Position numbers and translations under genes: made by a program
Shown: positions 33,923 to 43,073 of the stretch, piece after piece
How the letters are laid out: each line of letters opens with the position of its first letter
How positions within the stretch are numbered: position 1 is the stretch's first letter
Assembly: GCF_900103415.1 (NCBI RefSeq)
Contig: NZ_FMXB01000001.1
Span: 160,935-224,934 of the forward strand
Direction: 5' to 3'
DNA length: 64,000 bases
Origin: Methanobrevibacter millerae
GTDB taxonomy: Archaea > Methanobacteriota > Methanobacteria > Methanobacteriales > Methanobacteriaceae
Notes under the pieces: generated by a model
Databases searched by the model: none
What the model was told of the DNA's origin: nothing
The model's input: the letters and a program-made list of their open reading frames with translations, nothing else

Positions 33923-35101
33923 TTGGGAAATTCATTAAAATTTGTATCAGGAATTATTTTATTTGTAGTTGGTGTGGTTATAACCTATGAAGTGATGGTT
34001 TATAACCTTGTAGATGTTTTATTGATGGTCGGTTTTTTAATAGCAATAGTCGGTATTGTGCTGGTCATTAGCTATTTCGTGGATGCTAATGCCGAAAAAA
34101 CCAGTGGTCTAATTAAAGAGTTCTTGAATTCAGCAGATTTCAATACATCATCCATTAATTTGCCAAAAAGAAAATCTTCTTCAAGAAAGAATTTTGACAA
34201 TAATGGTCCGTTAATAATGAGGGATGAAAATGATGATTATGATTACGGTGCTGATATTGATGACAGTGGATTATGGGAATATTACGAATCAGAAGAACCT
34301 TCTTCCCAATCTCCTAGAGAATTCTTTGCTGTCCCTGATATCGACGAATCCAAAGCAGTATTGCGTGTAGTTAACAGGGAAGAAAAGGATTTGGATTTGG
34401 AAAATGAATTAGATTTCACTCCTTACTATGAAAAACCAATTAAAGTTACTAGAAAACCTAAAAAACGTTCAGCTAATCAAATTTATGATGAAATTACTCC
34501 TGTCGAGGACAAATCCGAAGAAATCAGGAAAGCATTATCTGAAGAAATCGAACCTGAAATCAGCAGGGTATCCGAAACCCCTCAGGCAAGGGACATTGAA
34601 ATCGATATCAACCATCCTGAAAAGCTTCCTGTTCCATCTTCACTTAAAGGCAGCGTCTTAAAGGACGACAGTCTGATTTCATCCCAAGAGGCATTTGAAG
34701 AACTGGCTGTCGGTGTTAACAAGGAAATCATGCTTGAAATTCCTTCACTGAACACATTATCTGACAGGTTCTTGTCACACGTGCCTACAATCTATTCAAG
34801 AGTCATCATAGACGAATTTGACCTCTCAGACATTTCATACACAGTATTAATCGCTTCCCTTTTAAAACAGGGAGTTCACATCAAGACCGTGCCTAAAGTG
34901 CATGTTGTCAACTTGATTACTGATGATTCTTACGCAATGATTATTTCAGACGGATATCCTGCAGGAGACAGTGAATACGGTGCTATTTATGATGACAGAA
35001 TATCTATTTCAAATATCCGTTCCGACTTTGAAAAAACATGGAACATAGCATCCAATCTGGATGAAAACGTAATCTTAAATAGTATTGGGGGCACAGCCTG
35101 A
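33923..35101 (+). CDS. Membrane-anchored protein of unknown function
   Basis: 392 residues, not recognised. Two membrane helices at residues about 5-25 and 33-50, then about 200 polar residues, acid-rich and low in complexity (YESEEPSSQSPREFF), with a basic patch VTRKPKKRS, and a C-terminal globular domain of about 120 residues with regular strands and helices (VHIKTVPKVHVVNLITDD). GGGTGA at 33912-33917 lies 5 bases before TTG 33923, which I prefer; the overlapping GTG 33914 has no good site. The next gene starts at the last base of the stop codon. Probably a cytoplasmic domain held at the membrane. Confidence 0.7.
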   Translation: MGNSLKFVSGIILFVVGVVITYEVMVYNLVDVLLMVGFLIAIVGIVLVISYFVDANAEKTSGLIKEFLNSADFNTSSINLPKRKSSSRKNFDNNGPLIMRDENDDYDYGADIDDSGLWEYYESEEPSSQSPREFFAVPDIDESKAVLRVVNREEKDLDLENELDFTPYYEKPIKVTRKPKKRSANQIYDEITPVEDKSEEIRKALSEEIEPEISRVSETPQARDIEIDINHPEKLPVPSSLKGSVLKDDSLISSQEAFEELAVGVNKEIMLEIPSLNTLSDRFLSHVPTIYSRVIIDEFDLSDISYTVLIASLLKQGVHIKTVPKVHVVNLITDDSYAMIISDGYPAGDSEYGAIYDDRISISNIRSDFEKTWNIASNLDENVILNSIGGTA

Positions 35102-35820
35102 TGGAGATTAGATGGCTGGGTCATTCAGCTTTCGAAATCATAACCGATGATGACGTTCACATTCTGATTGATCCTTTTATCAGCAACAATCCGTCCTGTC
35201 CTGTTCCCGTTGAGGAATTGAATCCGGACATTATTCTTGTTACCCACGGTCATTCAGACCATCTGGGTGATGCAATGGATATTTCCAATTCCACAAACGC
35301 TCCCATTGCAGCTATTCATGAAATATCTTTATTCTTATCTAAGCAAGGTATTGAAACCATAGGCGTTAATATAGGAGGTTCCTTCATTTACAGAGGCGTC
35401 AAGTTCACGATGCTTGATGCAAAGCACTCCTCAGACATAGACATGGTCGAGGAAGTCGTTCCTGGCGGAGTTGCTGCAAGCTTTCTGATTACTTTTGAAG
35501 ACGGAACTACAATATTCCACTGTGGTGATACTGGTTTATTTGGTGATATGAAAACGATAATCGGTGATATTTACAAACCGGATATTGTGATGGTTCCTAT
35601 CGGTGACAAGTTCACAATGGGACCTTTCGAAGCGGCTCTTGCTTCTATGTGGCTAAACCCTAAAATTACTATTCCTATGCATTATAACACTTTCCCGCCT
35701 ATAGAACAAGACCCAACTGTATTTGCAAACTTTGTAATGCAGTTTAATCCAAAAATAAACACAGTAATCCTAAATCCTAACGAATACTTTGAATATAATC
35801 CTGAAAACTATCAGGATTAA
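35101..35820 (+). CDS. Metal-dependent hydrolase, UPF0173 (metallo-beta-lactamase fold)
   Basis: 239-residue MBL-fold protein. The start IRWLGHSAFEI, the metal motif THGHSDHLGDA (HxHxDH), DAKHSS, and FHCGDTGLFGDM are those of the UPF0173 family. Later metal ligands include MHYNTFPPI. The substrate is unknown. It is translationally coupled to the upstream membrane protein (TGATG overlap), which suggests work at the membrane, and its stop overlaps the convergent RqcH gene by 4 bases. Confidence 0.88.
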   Translation: MEIRWLGHSAFEIITDDDVHILIDPFISNNPSCPVPVEELNPDIILVTHGHSDHLGDAMDISNSTNAPIAAIHEISLFLSKQGIETIGVNIGGSFIYRGVKFTMLDAKHSSDIDMVEEVVPGGVAASFLITFEDGTTIFHCGDTGLFGDMKTIIGDIYKPDIVMVPIGDKFTMGPFEAALASMWLNPKITIPMHYNTFPPIEQDPTVFANFVMQFNPKINTVILNPNEYFEYNPENYQD

Positions 35821-37808
35821 TTCTCATATTTTTTTCTTTGATGATACTCTTCATCGATATCGCATTTTCCGGATGGCAATACTCTTATGATGTCATCCAG
35901 TGTTATTAAATCATCCTCATTAATCTTATGCAGTATCTTTTTGGCTATTGCCTCTTTTTTGGTGTATCCTGGCTTTAAAACTACATAATTGTCACAGTGT
36001 GCCTCAAGTGCCTCCACAGGTCCGGCCATTATTCTTTTTCCTTCGTAGTCAACTATTCCAATAGCTATCTTTACCCTTGCGCTTCTGATATAGTTTCGGT
36101 TTCCCCTTATGACGAATGATCCCTTGGCCAGAAATTCGCCCGCTTCGGGAGTTTTTGAAACCTGGTCCGGATGAACCCAAAATACGTCCTGTGTTGTGAA
36201 ACCTTTCGACCAAGCAGATGAAAATGAAGCTGCAAACTCGCCGGATTCTTTAAGGATTGTGTCATTTAATGACTTGCCACCTAATTTTACGGCAGTTGAA
36301 GTTGCACCATGTATATCTGCATGCAGATAAATATCATTATTGTCAAGATATTTCTTCACAATGGCTTCATTGGTGGCAGCGTCACGACCGCCGACGACCA
36401 AAGTGTTGTCTGAGGTGATGAACCATCTGAGTTTTTCATACCATTTGAGATTCTTCTTCTCGCGCTTTTTAGGAATTGAAATGTTCTCCATGGCAATTTC
36501 CTTTTTGGCCTTTATCTCTTCAAGCTGCTTTTTGGTATTTTCAATAGCTATGACGGCACCTTTGGATTTTCTTTTGGCCTTTTTAGCTTTTTCATAATAG
36601 TTTTCAGCGTTCTCAGGTATTGAAAGGCTTGGATCGATAATTATTGATTCGCCCTCAATGTTCAAGGTCAAAACGCCCATCTTGTCGATTGACTCGTAAA
36701 TCTGGGCTTCGGCCATCCCGTCCTCCTTGGCTTTCTTGAGAGTTTTGCCGATTTCCTTATAAGAATAGTCTTTACTGATAGCTGTGTTGACGACATTTAC
36801 TATATTTTCAATGGTCGTGTAATTAGAATAAATTAACTCTCCCTTATGTTGACTAGTTTCGATTGTTCTTGTAAAATTATCAAGGGTTTCTTGCTGCAGA
36901 TTCAATCTTTTTTCGAACTTGTTTACTTTCTTGTTCCAGGCTCTTTCCTTGACATCCTTGATGTCGGTGTTGACCTTTTTGGAATAGTATTCGTCACAGG
37001 CCTCATTGAAGTTTTCATAGTATGTTTTTTCAAAGCCGTCATACTTAACAAGATCCAAAGGAACGACGTCTTCCTTTCTTCCGTCCTTTACAATCTGCGG
37101 CTTATATTCCTCGTTTCTTAGTATGTCAAAGACTTCCTTCAGTGAGTTGAACAGTCTTGAAAGTTCACCGTCTGTCAAATCCTTTGTCGGGGTGTTCTTG
37201 TCGATATCCGCTCTCTGGATTATCTCTTCCGCGTATAGGCTTCCGAAACCGTTGACTGCAAGGGTTCTTACGATGTCGCTTTCGGAATTTATGATGATTT
37301 CCTTAAAGCCGTCTTCGGTAACCGTAATCGGATTGATGCCCCTTTCTTCAGGGAATATGTATTCCTTTTTGGAGCTTATGTCCCTTGTTGACCAGTGTTT
37401 CCTTTTAAGAGGCAATATGATATTGTTTTCCTCATCTAAAAGAATGATGTTTCCCTTGTCGAAGAGTTCAACCACGATGGTGTAGTATTTATCCTTTTTG
37501 ACTCTAATTTCAACTACTCTGTCGAAATTGTGCTGCTTTACGCTTTCAACGTGAGCTCCTTTAACCCTTTTTCTTAAAAGCATTGGAAACGTTGGCGGAT
37601 TGGTGGGATTTTCAAGAGGATATTTGCTGGTATGTATTCTTGAACCGCACTGCATCACCAAATCTACTCTGCCGGTTCCAGCAACGTGAAATCTCATAAC
37701 TACGATATCTTTGGTAGGCTGGAATGATTTGTCCACTCTTGCGCCAGTCAATAAATTATTAAGTTCATCACTAATTGTAAAAATGTCTACGTTAGACATT
37801 GCTTTCAT
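35817..37808 (-). CDS. rqcH: RqcH/Rqc2 (NFACT) family ribosome quality control protein
   Basis: 663 residues of the NEMF/Rqc2/RqcH family, which binds stalled 50S-peptidyl-tRNA complexes and adds C-terminal alanine tails in bacteria and archaea. N-terminal NFACT-N domain with MSNVDIFTISDELNNLLTGA and the DRVVEIRV stretch; HhH segment; long coiled coil around residues 300-440 with NFTRTIETSQHKGELIYSNY; C-terminal NFACT-R domain with WYEKLRWFITSDNTLVVGGR, DIYLHADIHGATS and a PDQVSKTPEAGE stretch. AGGTG six bases before ATG 37808 decides the start against GTG 37817 and ATG 37799. Ends overlap the convergent hydrolase gene by 4 bases. Confidence 0.93.
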   Translation of the reverse strand: MKAMSNVDIFTISDELNNLLTGARVDKSFQPTKDIVVMRFHVAGTGRVDLVMQCGSRIHTSKYPLENPTNPPTFPMLLRKRVKGAHVESVKQHNFDRVVEIRVKKDKYYTIVVELFDKGNIILLDEENNIILPLKRKHWSTRDISSKKEYIFPEERGINPITVTEDGFKEIIINSESDIVRTLAVNGFGSLYAEEIIQRADIDKNTPTKDLTDGELSRLFNSLKEVFDILRNEEYKPQIVKDGRKEDVVPLDLVKYDGFEKTYYENFNEACDEYYSKKVNTDIKDVKERAWNKKVNKFEKRLNLQQETLDNFTRTIETSQHKGELIYSNYTTIENIVNVVNTAISKDYSYKEIGKTLKKAKEDGMAEAQIYESIDKMGVLTLNIEGESIIIDPSLSIPENAENYYEKAKKAKRKSKGAVIAIENTKKQLEEIKAKKEIAMENISIPKKREKKNLKWYEKLRWFITSDNTLVVGGRDAATNEAIVKKYLDNNDIYLHADIHGATSTAVKLGGKSLNDTILKESGEFAASFSSAWSKGFTTQDVFWVHPDQVSKTPEAGEFLAKGSFVIRGNRNYIRSARVKIAIGIVDYEGKRIMAGPVEALEAHCDNYVVLKPGYTKKEAIAKKILHKINEDDLITLDDIIRVLPSGKCDIDEEYHQRKKYEN

Positions 37809-37898
37809 ATTAAACACCTTTAATTATCAATACTTTAATATACTATTAATTATTAAATTATATTTATTCTATTTAATTTATTTTTTGGAGGAAATATC

Positions 37899-38168
37899 TT
37901 GGACGATACAATTAAACTTACATCCGTCAGTGTCATTGTTGGAATAATTGTCGGTGTCATATCAGGATTATTCACAATAGGCGCATTAGGATTTAAAAAC
38001 GATATGGTCGGCTTGTTGCTTGCCATTATAGCTGTTTACGCATTATCTAAGACTACTAATAAGATAGTAAATGAAGAATTAGACCGATCTCAAAAAATAT
38101 GGGACTGGTTTTTCCCGTTCTTTTTCTCATGGATTATCGTATGGGTATTGATTGCTAACTATATGTAG
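37899..38168 (+). CDS. Small membrane protein, DUF5379-like
   Basis: 89 residues with three membrane helices at about 8-28, 36-52 and 66-87. The last helix region WDWFFPFFFSWIIVWVLIANY recalls small archaeal membrane proteins (DUF5379, distantly EMC6-like); I am only fairly sure of the family. The start is a TTG at 37899, supported by a perfect GGAGG (37887-37891) 7 bases upstream; no ATG is possible nearby. The end overlaps the convergent DUF2070 gene by 10 bases. Confidence 0.65.
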   Translation: MDDTIKLTSVSVIVGIIVGVISGLFTIGALGFKNDMVGLLLAIIAVYALSKTTNKIVNEELDRSQKIWDWFFPFFFSWIIVWVLIANYM

Positions 38169-39979
38169 CCGTAAAATATCCATATAAATACTATAAATAA
38201 CGCGGTAATTAATAAAACTGGAGCTATTATCTTACTGACGGCAACGATTGAGCTTATCGTTGAGATAAGTTCGGTTGAGTTTTTAGGGCCGAAAGTGTTT
38301 AGATTCTTGATTTTTTTAGTTCCAGTTCCAACTTCAACTTCTTCCAAATCATCGATAGCTAATTTTATACTTTTTATTACATATTCTATTATTTCGGGCC
38401 TTTTTTCTATTCCGACCGGATTGTATCCCCTGGACAATGTATTTACGGTATGGGTATCCGTTGTCATCACTTCAATCTCGTCGATGTCCAGGTCTTTTGT
38501 TGCATCGATTATTTCCTGCCTGAAGCCTATTTCCATGTTGTTTGAATCAAATAGCACATATGCAGTTCTCTGATTGTCAACTTCAATGATCATGGTCTTC
38601 AATCCGCTTTCTCCGATTCCCTCATGCTTGTCAAGATCTCCCATGACGTCAGCATGACATCCGACCTTGATAGATTGGTATTCGACGTTTTCCACTTCAA
38701 TCTTGTTGATGACGTCTATAAGGTCAAATACCTCAGCATTTCCGGGAAGGACTTCACCGCTTTCCGGAGTGAATGAATTGTGGCAGTCAACGATTATGGA
38801 ATCCTTAACGTTACATTTGCTTATGCTCTGGGTCATCATGGTAAGGCCGACGCCGAATTCAATGTCGTCGCTTCCGTTCGGTGCGAATGTGGAAAGGATT
38901 ACCATTCCCTTGTTGAAAAACTGCACTCCTACGTTTGCGGCATTGGAGGAATACCTTTTGAACGTACTTGCCTTTTTGGAATATTCCACTTCTGCAAGGC
39001 CTTCCTTCACGCTTTTTTCGATTTTGTCGATTTCTGAAGTTGAAATCGGGTTGAAGTCGTGTGTGGACGGTCCGTGAGCCACCATGGTGAAGTGGTCGAA
39101 TTTGCCTGAAAGAATGGTAGGCATGTTGGATCCCCCGATGTTGCCGAGAGGTCCCGGATGCACGGACGGGGAAATGAATAATGACTTGATGCCATTTTCG
39201 CCCTTAAAGCTTATGAAAGTGACTAATGTATCAATTGATTCGCCCATATTCTCGAATGTGGATTCCAGAAGGTTTGACCCTTCGTTCATGTGGGCAATAA
39301 ATAGGCTTATCAAATCCAGCATTCCGATTCCAAGATTTTTTTTCAAAGGTGAAGCGGCAACTATGATGAATGAATATATTGCCAGAACGAATATCAGGCA
39401 TGCAACAACAGTCTTGATGATTATGTTGACCATTACCGGCGTTGAAAAGAATGACGCGTCAGTTGATAAAAAGAGTACCAGAACGCCCATGGCCAGTATT
39501 AATAACGGCTGGAATGTTGCGATAACGGCGGATTTTCCGAATCCTATTTGGGTTGTACTCCATAATACAAGAGTATTGAACCCGTAAATGAGTACGCATC
39601 CGAATACCATGGAATTAATCAGGAGGTCAATTCCAAATATCCTTGTAATGATTCCGCCGACAATGATTACAAATGCAAGGAAAGACATGGAAAGCAGTGA
39701 TAAAAACATTGAATGCTTTATTTTCAGGTTTATTCCATGCAGTACCTTCACTCCCTGCTGGTTAAGGCTTCCGCTCAGTATGGAACTTATTCCCAATACT
39801 GCAAAGCTTATTATTCCTCCTGTTATTACGTCTGTGAAAGTCAATTCCTTAAGCGTAATGGAAAAATAGATAATTCCCGTCAGGAAACTTATTACTGCAA
39901 TACCGCAAATTGACTTTTCCGTATTCGGAAGGGTTTTAATATATTTTGACAATCCTGCAACGCTGCCCATACTTGACAT
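38159..39979 (-). CDS. DUF2070 family membrane protein
   Basis: 606 residues. The N-terminal 230 residues hold about seven membrane helices, residues 240-560 form a large soluble domain with conserved motifs SPSVHPGPLGNIGGSNMP, HGPSTHDFNP, DCHNSFTP and TTDTHTVN, and one membrane helix ends the protein (APVLLITALFIVFIWIFYG). The histidine/aspartate-rich motifs suggest a metal-dependent hydrolase domain facing the cytoplasm. The family is archaeal and uncharacterised. It is the only gene in its transcription unit here. Confidence 0.85.
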   Translation of the reverse strand: MSSMGSVAGLSKYIKTLPNTEKSICGIAVISFLTGIIYFSITLKELTFTDVITGGIISFAVLGISSILSGSLNQQGVKVLHGINLKIKHSMFLSLLSMSFLAFVIIVGGIITRIFGIDLLINSMVFGCVLIYGFNTLVLWSTTQIGFGKSAVIATFQPLLILAMGVLVLFLSTDASFFSTPVMVNIIIKTVVACLIFVLAIYSFIIVAASPLKKNLGIGMLDLISLFIAHMNEGSNLLESTFENMGESIDTLVTFISFKGENGIKSLFISPSVHPGPLGNIGGSNMPTILSGKFDHFTMVAHGPSTHDFNPISTSEIDKIEKSVKEGLAEVEYSKKASTFKRYSSNAANVGVQFFNKGMVILSTFAPNGSDDIEFGVGLTMMTQSISKCNVKDSIIVDCHNSFTPESGEVLPGNAEVFDLIDVINKIEVENVEYQSIKVGCHADVMGDLDKHEGIGESGLKTMIIEVDNQRTAYVLFDSNNMEIGFRQEIIDATKDLDIDEIEVMTTDTHTVNTLSRGYNPVGIEKRPEIIEYVIKSIKLAIDDLEEVEVGTGTKKIKNLNTFGPKNSTELISTISSIVAVSKIIAPVLLITALFIVFIWIFYGYI

Positions 39980-40079
39980 ACTTTCACACTTTATCCATTA
40001 ACTTTATTAAATCTAAAAAATTTATATATATCTAAGTTTGTTTTTTTAAATAATATATATTTTATTATAGGTGTAATAA

Positions 40080-40601
40080 ATGGTGATAGATATTAACGTA
40101 CCGATTAAAAATGAAAGTCTTGCTGATTTGAAAGCGGGTGACGTAATCAGCCTGACCGGACACATACTGACTGCAAGGGATCAGGCTCACAAAAGAATAC
40201 TTGAAGAGGGTGCTCCAAGAGACATTTCCGGAGCCGCAATTTTCCATGCAGGACCAATTATCGCCGAAGAGGACGGAAATTACAGAATGGTGGCTATAGG
40301 ACCGACAACTTCCATGCGTATGAATCCCTATCAAAGCGATGTAATCGCAATGGGTCCGAAAATAGTTATCGGAAAGGGAGGTATGGATGACACTGTCCGT
40401 CAAGCCCTGATTGAAAATGAGGCGATTTATGTTGTGGCGACCGGAGGATGCGCCGCTTTGTATGTTGATGCTGTTGAGGAAATAGAGAGCGTTGACTGGC
40501 TCGATTTGGGAATGCCTGAGGCAATATGGAATTTAAAGGTCAAGGATTTCGGACCGCTTATCGTTGCAATGGACAGTAAAGGCAACAGTTTATATGATTG
40601 A
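40080..40601 (+). CDS. fumB: Fumarate hydratase, class I, beta subunit
   Basis: C-terminal subunit of the two-subunit iron-sulfur fumarase that interconverts fumarate and malate in the partial reductive TCA pathway of methanogens. 173 residues with GDVISLTGHILTARDQAHKR, HAGPIIAEEDG, GPTTSMRMNPY, IGKGGMDDT and VATGGCAAL, all family motifs. AGGTG 6 bases before ATG 40080; TATA box TTTATATA at 40020-40027. The alpha subunit is not in the window. Confidence 0.93.
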   Translation: MVIDINVPIKNESLADLKAGDVISLTGHILTARDQAHKRILEEGAPRDISGAAIFHAGPIIAEEDGNYRMVAIGPTTSMRMNPYQSDVIAMGPKIVIGKGGMDDTVRQALIENEAIYVVATGGCAALYVDAVEEIESVDWLDLGMPEAIWNLKVKDFGPLIVAMDSKGNSLYD

Positions 40602-40665
40602 AGATACCATTATATAATATAATTTTAAAAATATGTATAGTTACTAAATTAAGGAGTTTTTGAAA

Positions 40666-40995
40666 ATGTCTGACTTAAATGAACTTGCAGAAAAAAGATT
40701 AAAATCAAGAATTAGGAAAATTAAAAAATGTAATAAATCTGAAGAGGAAAAAGAAAAGTTTTTTTCTCAATTAGGTACTTCTTTTGAAATATTTTTCCCG
40801 CCTACCAAAAAATCTGACACCGTCAGCGACAGTTTAATGATATGGGTTACTCCTGAAGGAAAGATTCTCGACGCCGAATATTCCTATGAGGAACCTGAAG
40901 AAGAACAATACACTTCCATTCCATTAACTGAAAAAGATTTAAAACCATTTTTAGAAGCTTTATCAGATTTCAAATTAGAAATGGATGATATTTAA
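40666..40995 (+). CDS. Conserved hypothetical protein
   Basis: 109 residues, family not recognised. N-terminal helix rich in lysine (EKRLKSRIRKIKKCNKSEEE), a central FFPPTKKSD stretch and DSLMIWVTPEGKILDAEY, then an acidic C-terminus. Probably a small cytoplasmic protein. AAGGAG nine bases before ATG 40666 decides the start. The next gene begins at the base after the stop codon, so it is cotranscribed with the MJ0158-type PLP enzyme and may be its partner (inference). Confidence 0.6.
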   Translation: MSDLNELAEKRLKSRIRKIKKCNKSEEEKEKFFSQLGTSFEIFFPPTKKSDTVSDSLMIWVTPEGKILDAEYSYEEPEEEQYTSIPLTEKDLKPFLEALSDFKLEMDDI

Positions 40996-42150
40996 ATGAT
41001 AGTTAACAACTCATTGGATGAAGTCAAGAAAAGGGAAAATGCCCTTGCCATAATTAAGGATTGGGTTTTAAACAAGTCCCGTGATTCATTATACGACTTG
41101 ACAGGTTTATCCGGAGGATTCATTGCAAGTCCTTCCGAAATTAACCTTCTGGAAACCTATGTCGGTCCGGCCATTTTCGAAGAGGAACTTCAAAAAGTCG
41201 GAATTGAGCATATGGGTGGTGAAAAGGTTCTCCCTCTAAACAGGACTTCATCAGGAATTCTTGCAACGATATTAACTCTTGTAGGTGAAAATACTAATGT
41301 GGTTCACTACCTGGCCAAGCTGCCTGCGCACCCTTCAATTCCAAGAAGCTGTGCTCTAGTAGGTGCCAATTACAGTGAAACAGATGATTTTGATGAATTT
41401 TTCATACCTGAAAACACTTCCCTTGTGGTAATTACCGGCTCCACGATGGACCATGAGGTCATTGACCTGGACAACTTCAAAAAGGTCATTGAAATGGCTC
41501 ATGAAAAGGATATTCCGGTAATGGTTGATGACGCTTCTGGAGCAAGGCTTAGAACTGTTGTGTTCAACCAGCCGAAGGCATGCGATCTGGGTGCTGACAT
41601 TTCAATAACAAGTACGGATAAGTTAATGCCGGGTCCTAGGGGAGGATTAATGGCAGGTAGAAAGGAATTGATTGATGAGATTAAGGTAAAGGTCAATCAG
41701 TTCGGTTTGGAAGCTCAGCCTCCAGCTATTCTTGCAATGGTAAACGGTATCAAGAATTTCGATGGAGACAACTTAATCAACAGCTTTTCAAGAAAGGATG
41801 AGCTATTGGAATTGTTGTCTTTAAGTTTCACCAATTTCAAATCCACTCCGACCGGGGTCATGATAACTCCTGAGGATTTGGCATCAGAGCTTGACGTGGA
41901 GCATAATCTCTCAGATGATGACGTTGCTTACGTATTCTCATTTATCTTATTGAAGGAGCATGGAATAATCACCATTCCTCCGGTATCAATGCCGGGAGCA
42001 TCCGCTACAATAAGATTCGATTTATCAACAAGTGATGCTTTCAAGTTGGATTTGGATGATTTAAATAAAAAAATAGTATCTTCATTCAATAACCTTAAGG
42101 AATTGGTTATTAATGAAGATGAATGTAGGGAGATTGTATTTAATTTTTAA
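40996..42150 (+). CDS. MJ0158-type pyridoxal phosphate enzyme (SelA-like, UPF0425)
   Basis: 384-residue fold-type I PLP protein of the archaeal SelA-like family. Seen: DLTGLSGGF near the start, NRTSSGILATI, HPSIPRSCALVGA, VDDASGAR (PLP-binding aspartate) and TSTDKLMPGPRGGL with the Schiff-base lysine; PPVSMPGASATIRFD near the end. Despite its likeness to selenocysteine synthase, MJ0158 was reported not to make Sec-tRNA, so the reaction remains unknown. The start abuts the previous gene. Its end overlaps birA, convergent, by 11 bases. Confidence 0.85.
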   Translation: MIVNNSLDEVKKRENALAIIKDWVLNKSRDSLYDLTGLSGGFIASPSEINLLETYVGPAIFEEELQKVGIEHMGGEKVLPLNRTSSGILATILTLVGENTNVVHYLAKLPAHPSIPRSCALVGANYSETDDFDEFFIPENTSLVVITGSTMDHEVIDLDNFKKVIEMAHEKDIPVMVDDASGARLRTVVFNQPKACDLGADISITSTDKLMPGPRGGLMAGRKELIDEIKVKVNQFGLEAQPPAILAMVNGIKNFDGDNLINSFSRKDELLELLSLSFTNFKSTPTGVMITPEDLASELDVEHNLSDDDVAYVFSFILLKEHGIITIPPVSMPGASATIRFDLSTSDAFKLDLDDLNKKIVSSFNNLKELVINEDECREIVFNF

Positions 42151-43057
42151 TAATGCATTCTCCGGAAATTACTTTTTCTAAACTTCCGTCAATCTTTTCA
42201 ACGACCAGTGCGCCTTCTCTGCTTATTCCTAAGACGTAAGCGTCATAAGGTTTACTGAATGGTTCCCTTACTTCCACAATCTTTCCGATTGAGTAGGAAT
42301 ATTTTCTCCATTCTTTCAGAATGGCTTCATATTCTCCATCCATGAATATTGAGCCAATTTTTTCAAACTCTTCAAGGAAGATTCTGATTACTTCATTTTC
42401 GTTGACTTTATGGCCAAGTTCAATGCCTAAAGTCGTTGTTCCTTCCTGAAGCTCTTCTGGAAGTTCATGAACGTCAAAGTTGGCATCGATTCCGACTCCG
42501 ATAATGACGTTTTCAATGGTGTTGAATTTTGTAATGGCTTCTGTAAGGATTCCACAGATTTTTTTGCCGTTAATCATCACGTCATTAGGCCATTTGATTT
42601 CAGCACTTTCGATTCCAAGCTTTTCAAGGGTTTTCACGACTGCAACGCCAGTAGCTAAGGTAATCATTGAAATCTTTGAATGGTCCACCTGAGGATTTAA
42701 AACCATGGATAACCAGATTCCGCCCAACGGGGATTGCCATGCTTTTCCAAGTCTTCCTTTTGCTTTGCTTTGCTTTTCTGAAAGAATTACACATCCGTTT
42801 GAAACATTGTTTAGGGATAGGAATTTTGCAACAGTATTTGTGGACATTACTTCCTTAAAGATATACATCTCTTTTCCGATTATTTTTGTATCCAAACCAT
42901 CAACGATTTCTTCCCTTTTCAGGTATTCGGTTTCTTCCTGTCCCATTTCCTTGATTATGTCTGCAAAATCATGGATTTTGACTTCACGGATTTCATCAAT
43001 AGTCTTGTCAGATAACTTTTCTTCTCTTTTTAACAGGTTTATAATTTCATTTTCCAT
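42140..43057 (-). CDS. birA: Biotin--[carboxylase] ligase
   Basis: 305-residue enzyme that activates biotin with ATP and attaches it to the biotin-carrier lysine, here most likely of pyruvate carboxylase PycB. Motifs: STNTVAKFLS, KGRLGKAWQSPLGGIWLSMVL (the biotin-ligase signature, partly quoted: GRLGKAWQSPLGG), IKWPNDVMINGKKICGILTE with the catalytic lysine, and a C-terminal SH3-like domain. The N-terminal 70 residues are helical; a clear HTH repressor domain is not evident but not excluded. GGGGAT 5-6 bases before ATG 43057 favours this start over ATG 43069. It directly follows pycA in the same operon. Confidence 0.92.
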   Translation of the reverse strand: MENEIINLLKREEKLSDKTIDEIREVKIHDFADIIKEMGQEETEYLKREEIVDGLDTKIIGKEMYIFKEVMSTNTVAKFLSLNNVSNGCVILSEKQSKAKGRLGKAWQSPLGGIWLSMVLNPQVDHSKISMITLATGVAVVKTLEKLGIESAEIKWPNDVMINGKKICGILTEAITKFNTIENVIIGVGIDANFDVHELPEELQEGTTTLGIELGHKVNENEVIRIFLEEFEKIGSIFMDGEYEAILKEWRKYSYSIGKIVEVREPFSKPYDAYVLGISREGALVVEKIDGSLEKVISGECIIKN

Positions 43058-43073
43058 TTTAATCCCCATTAAA

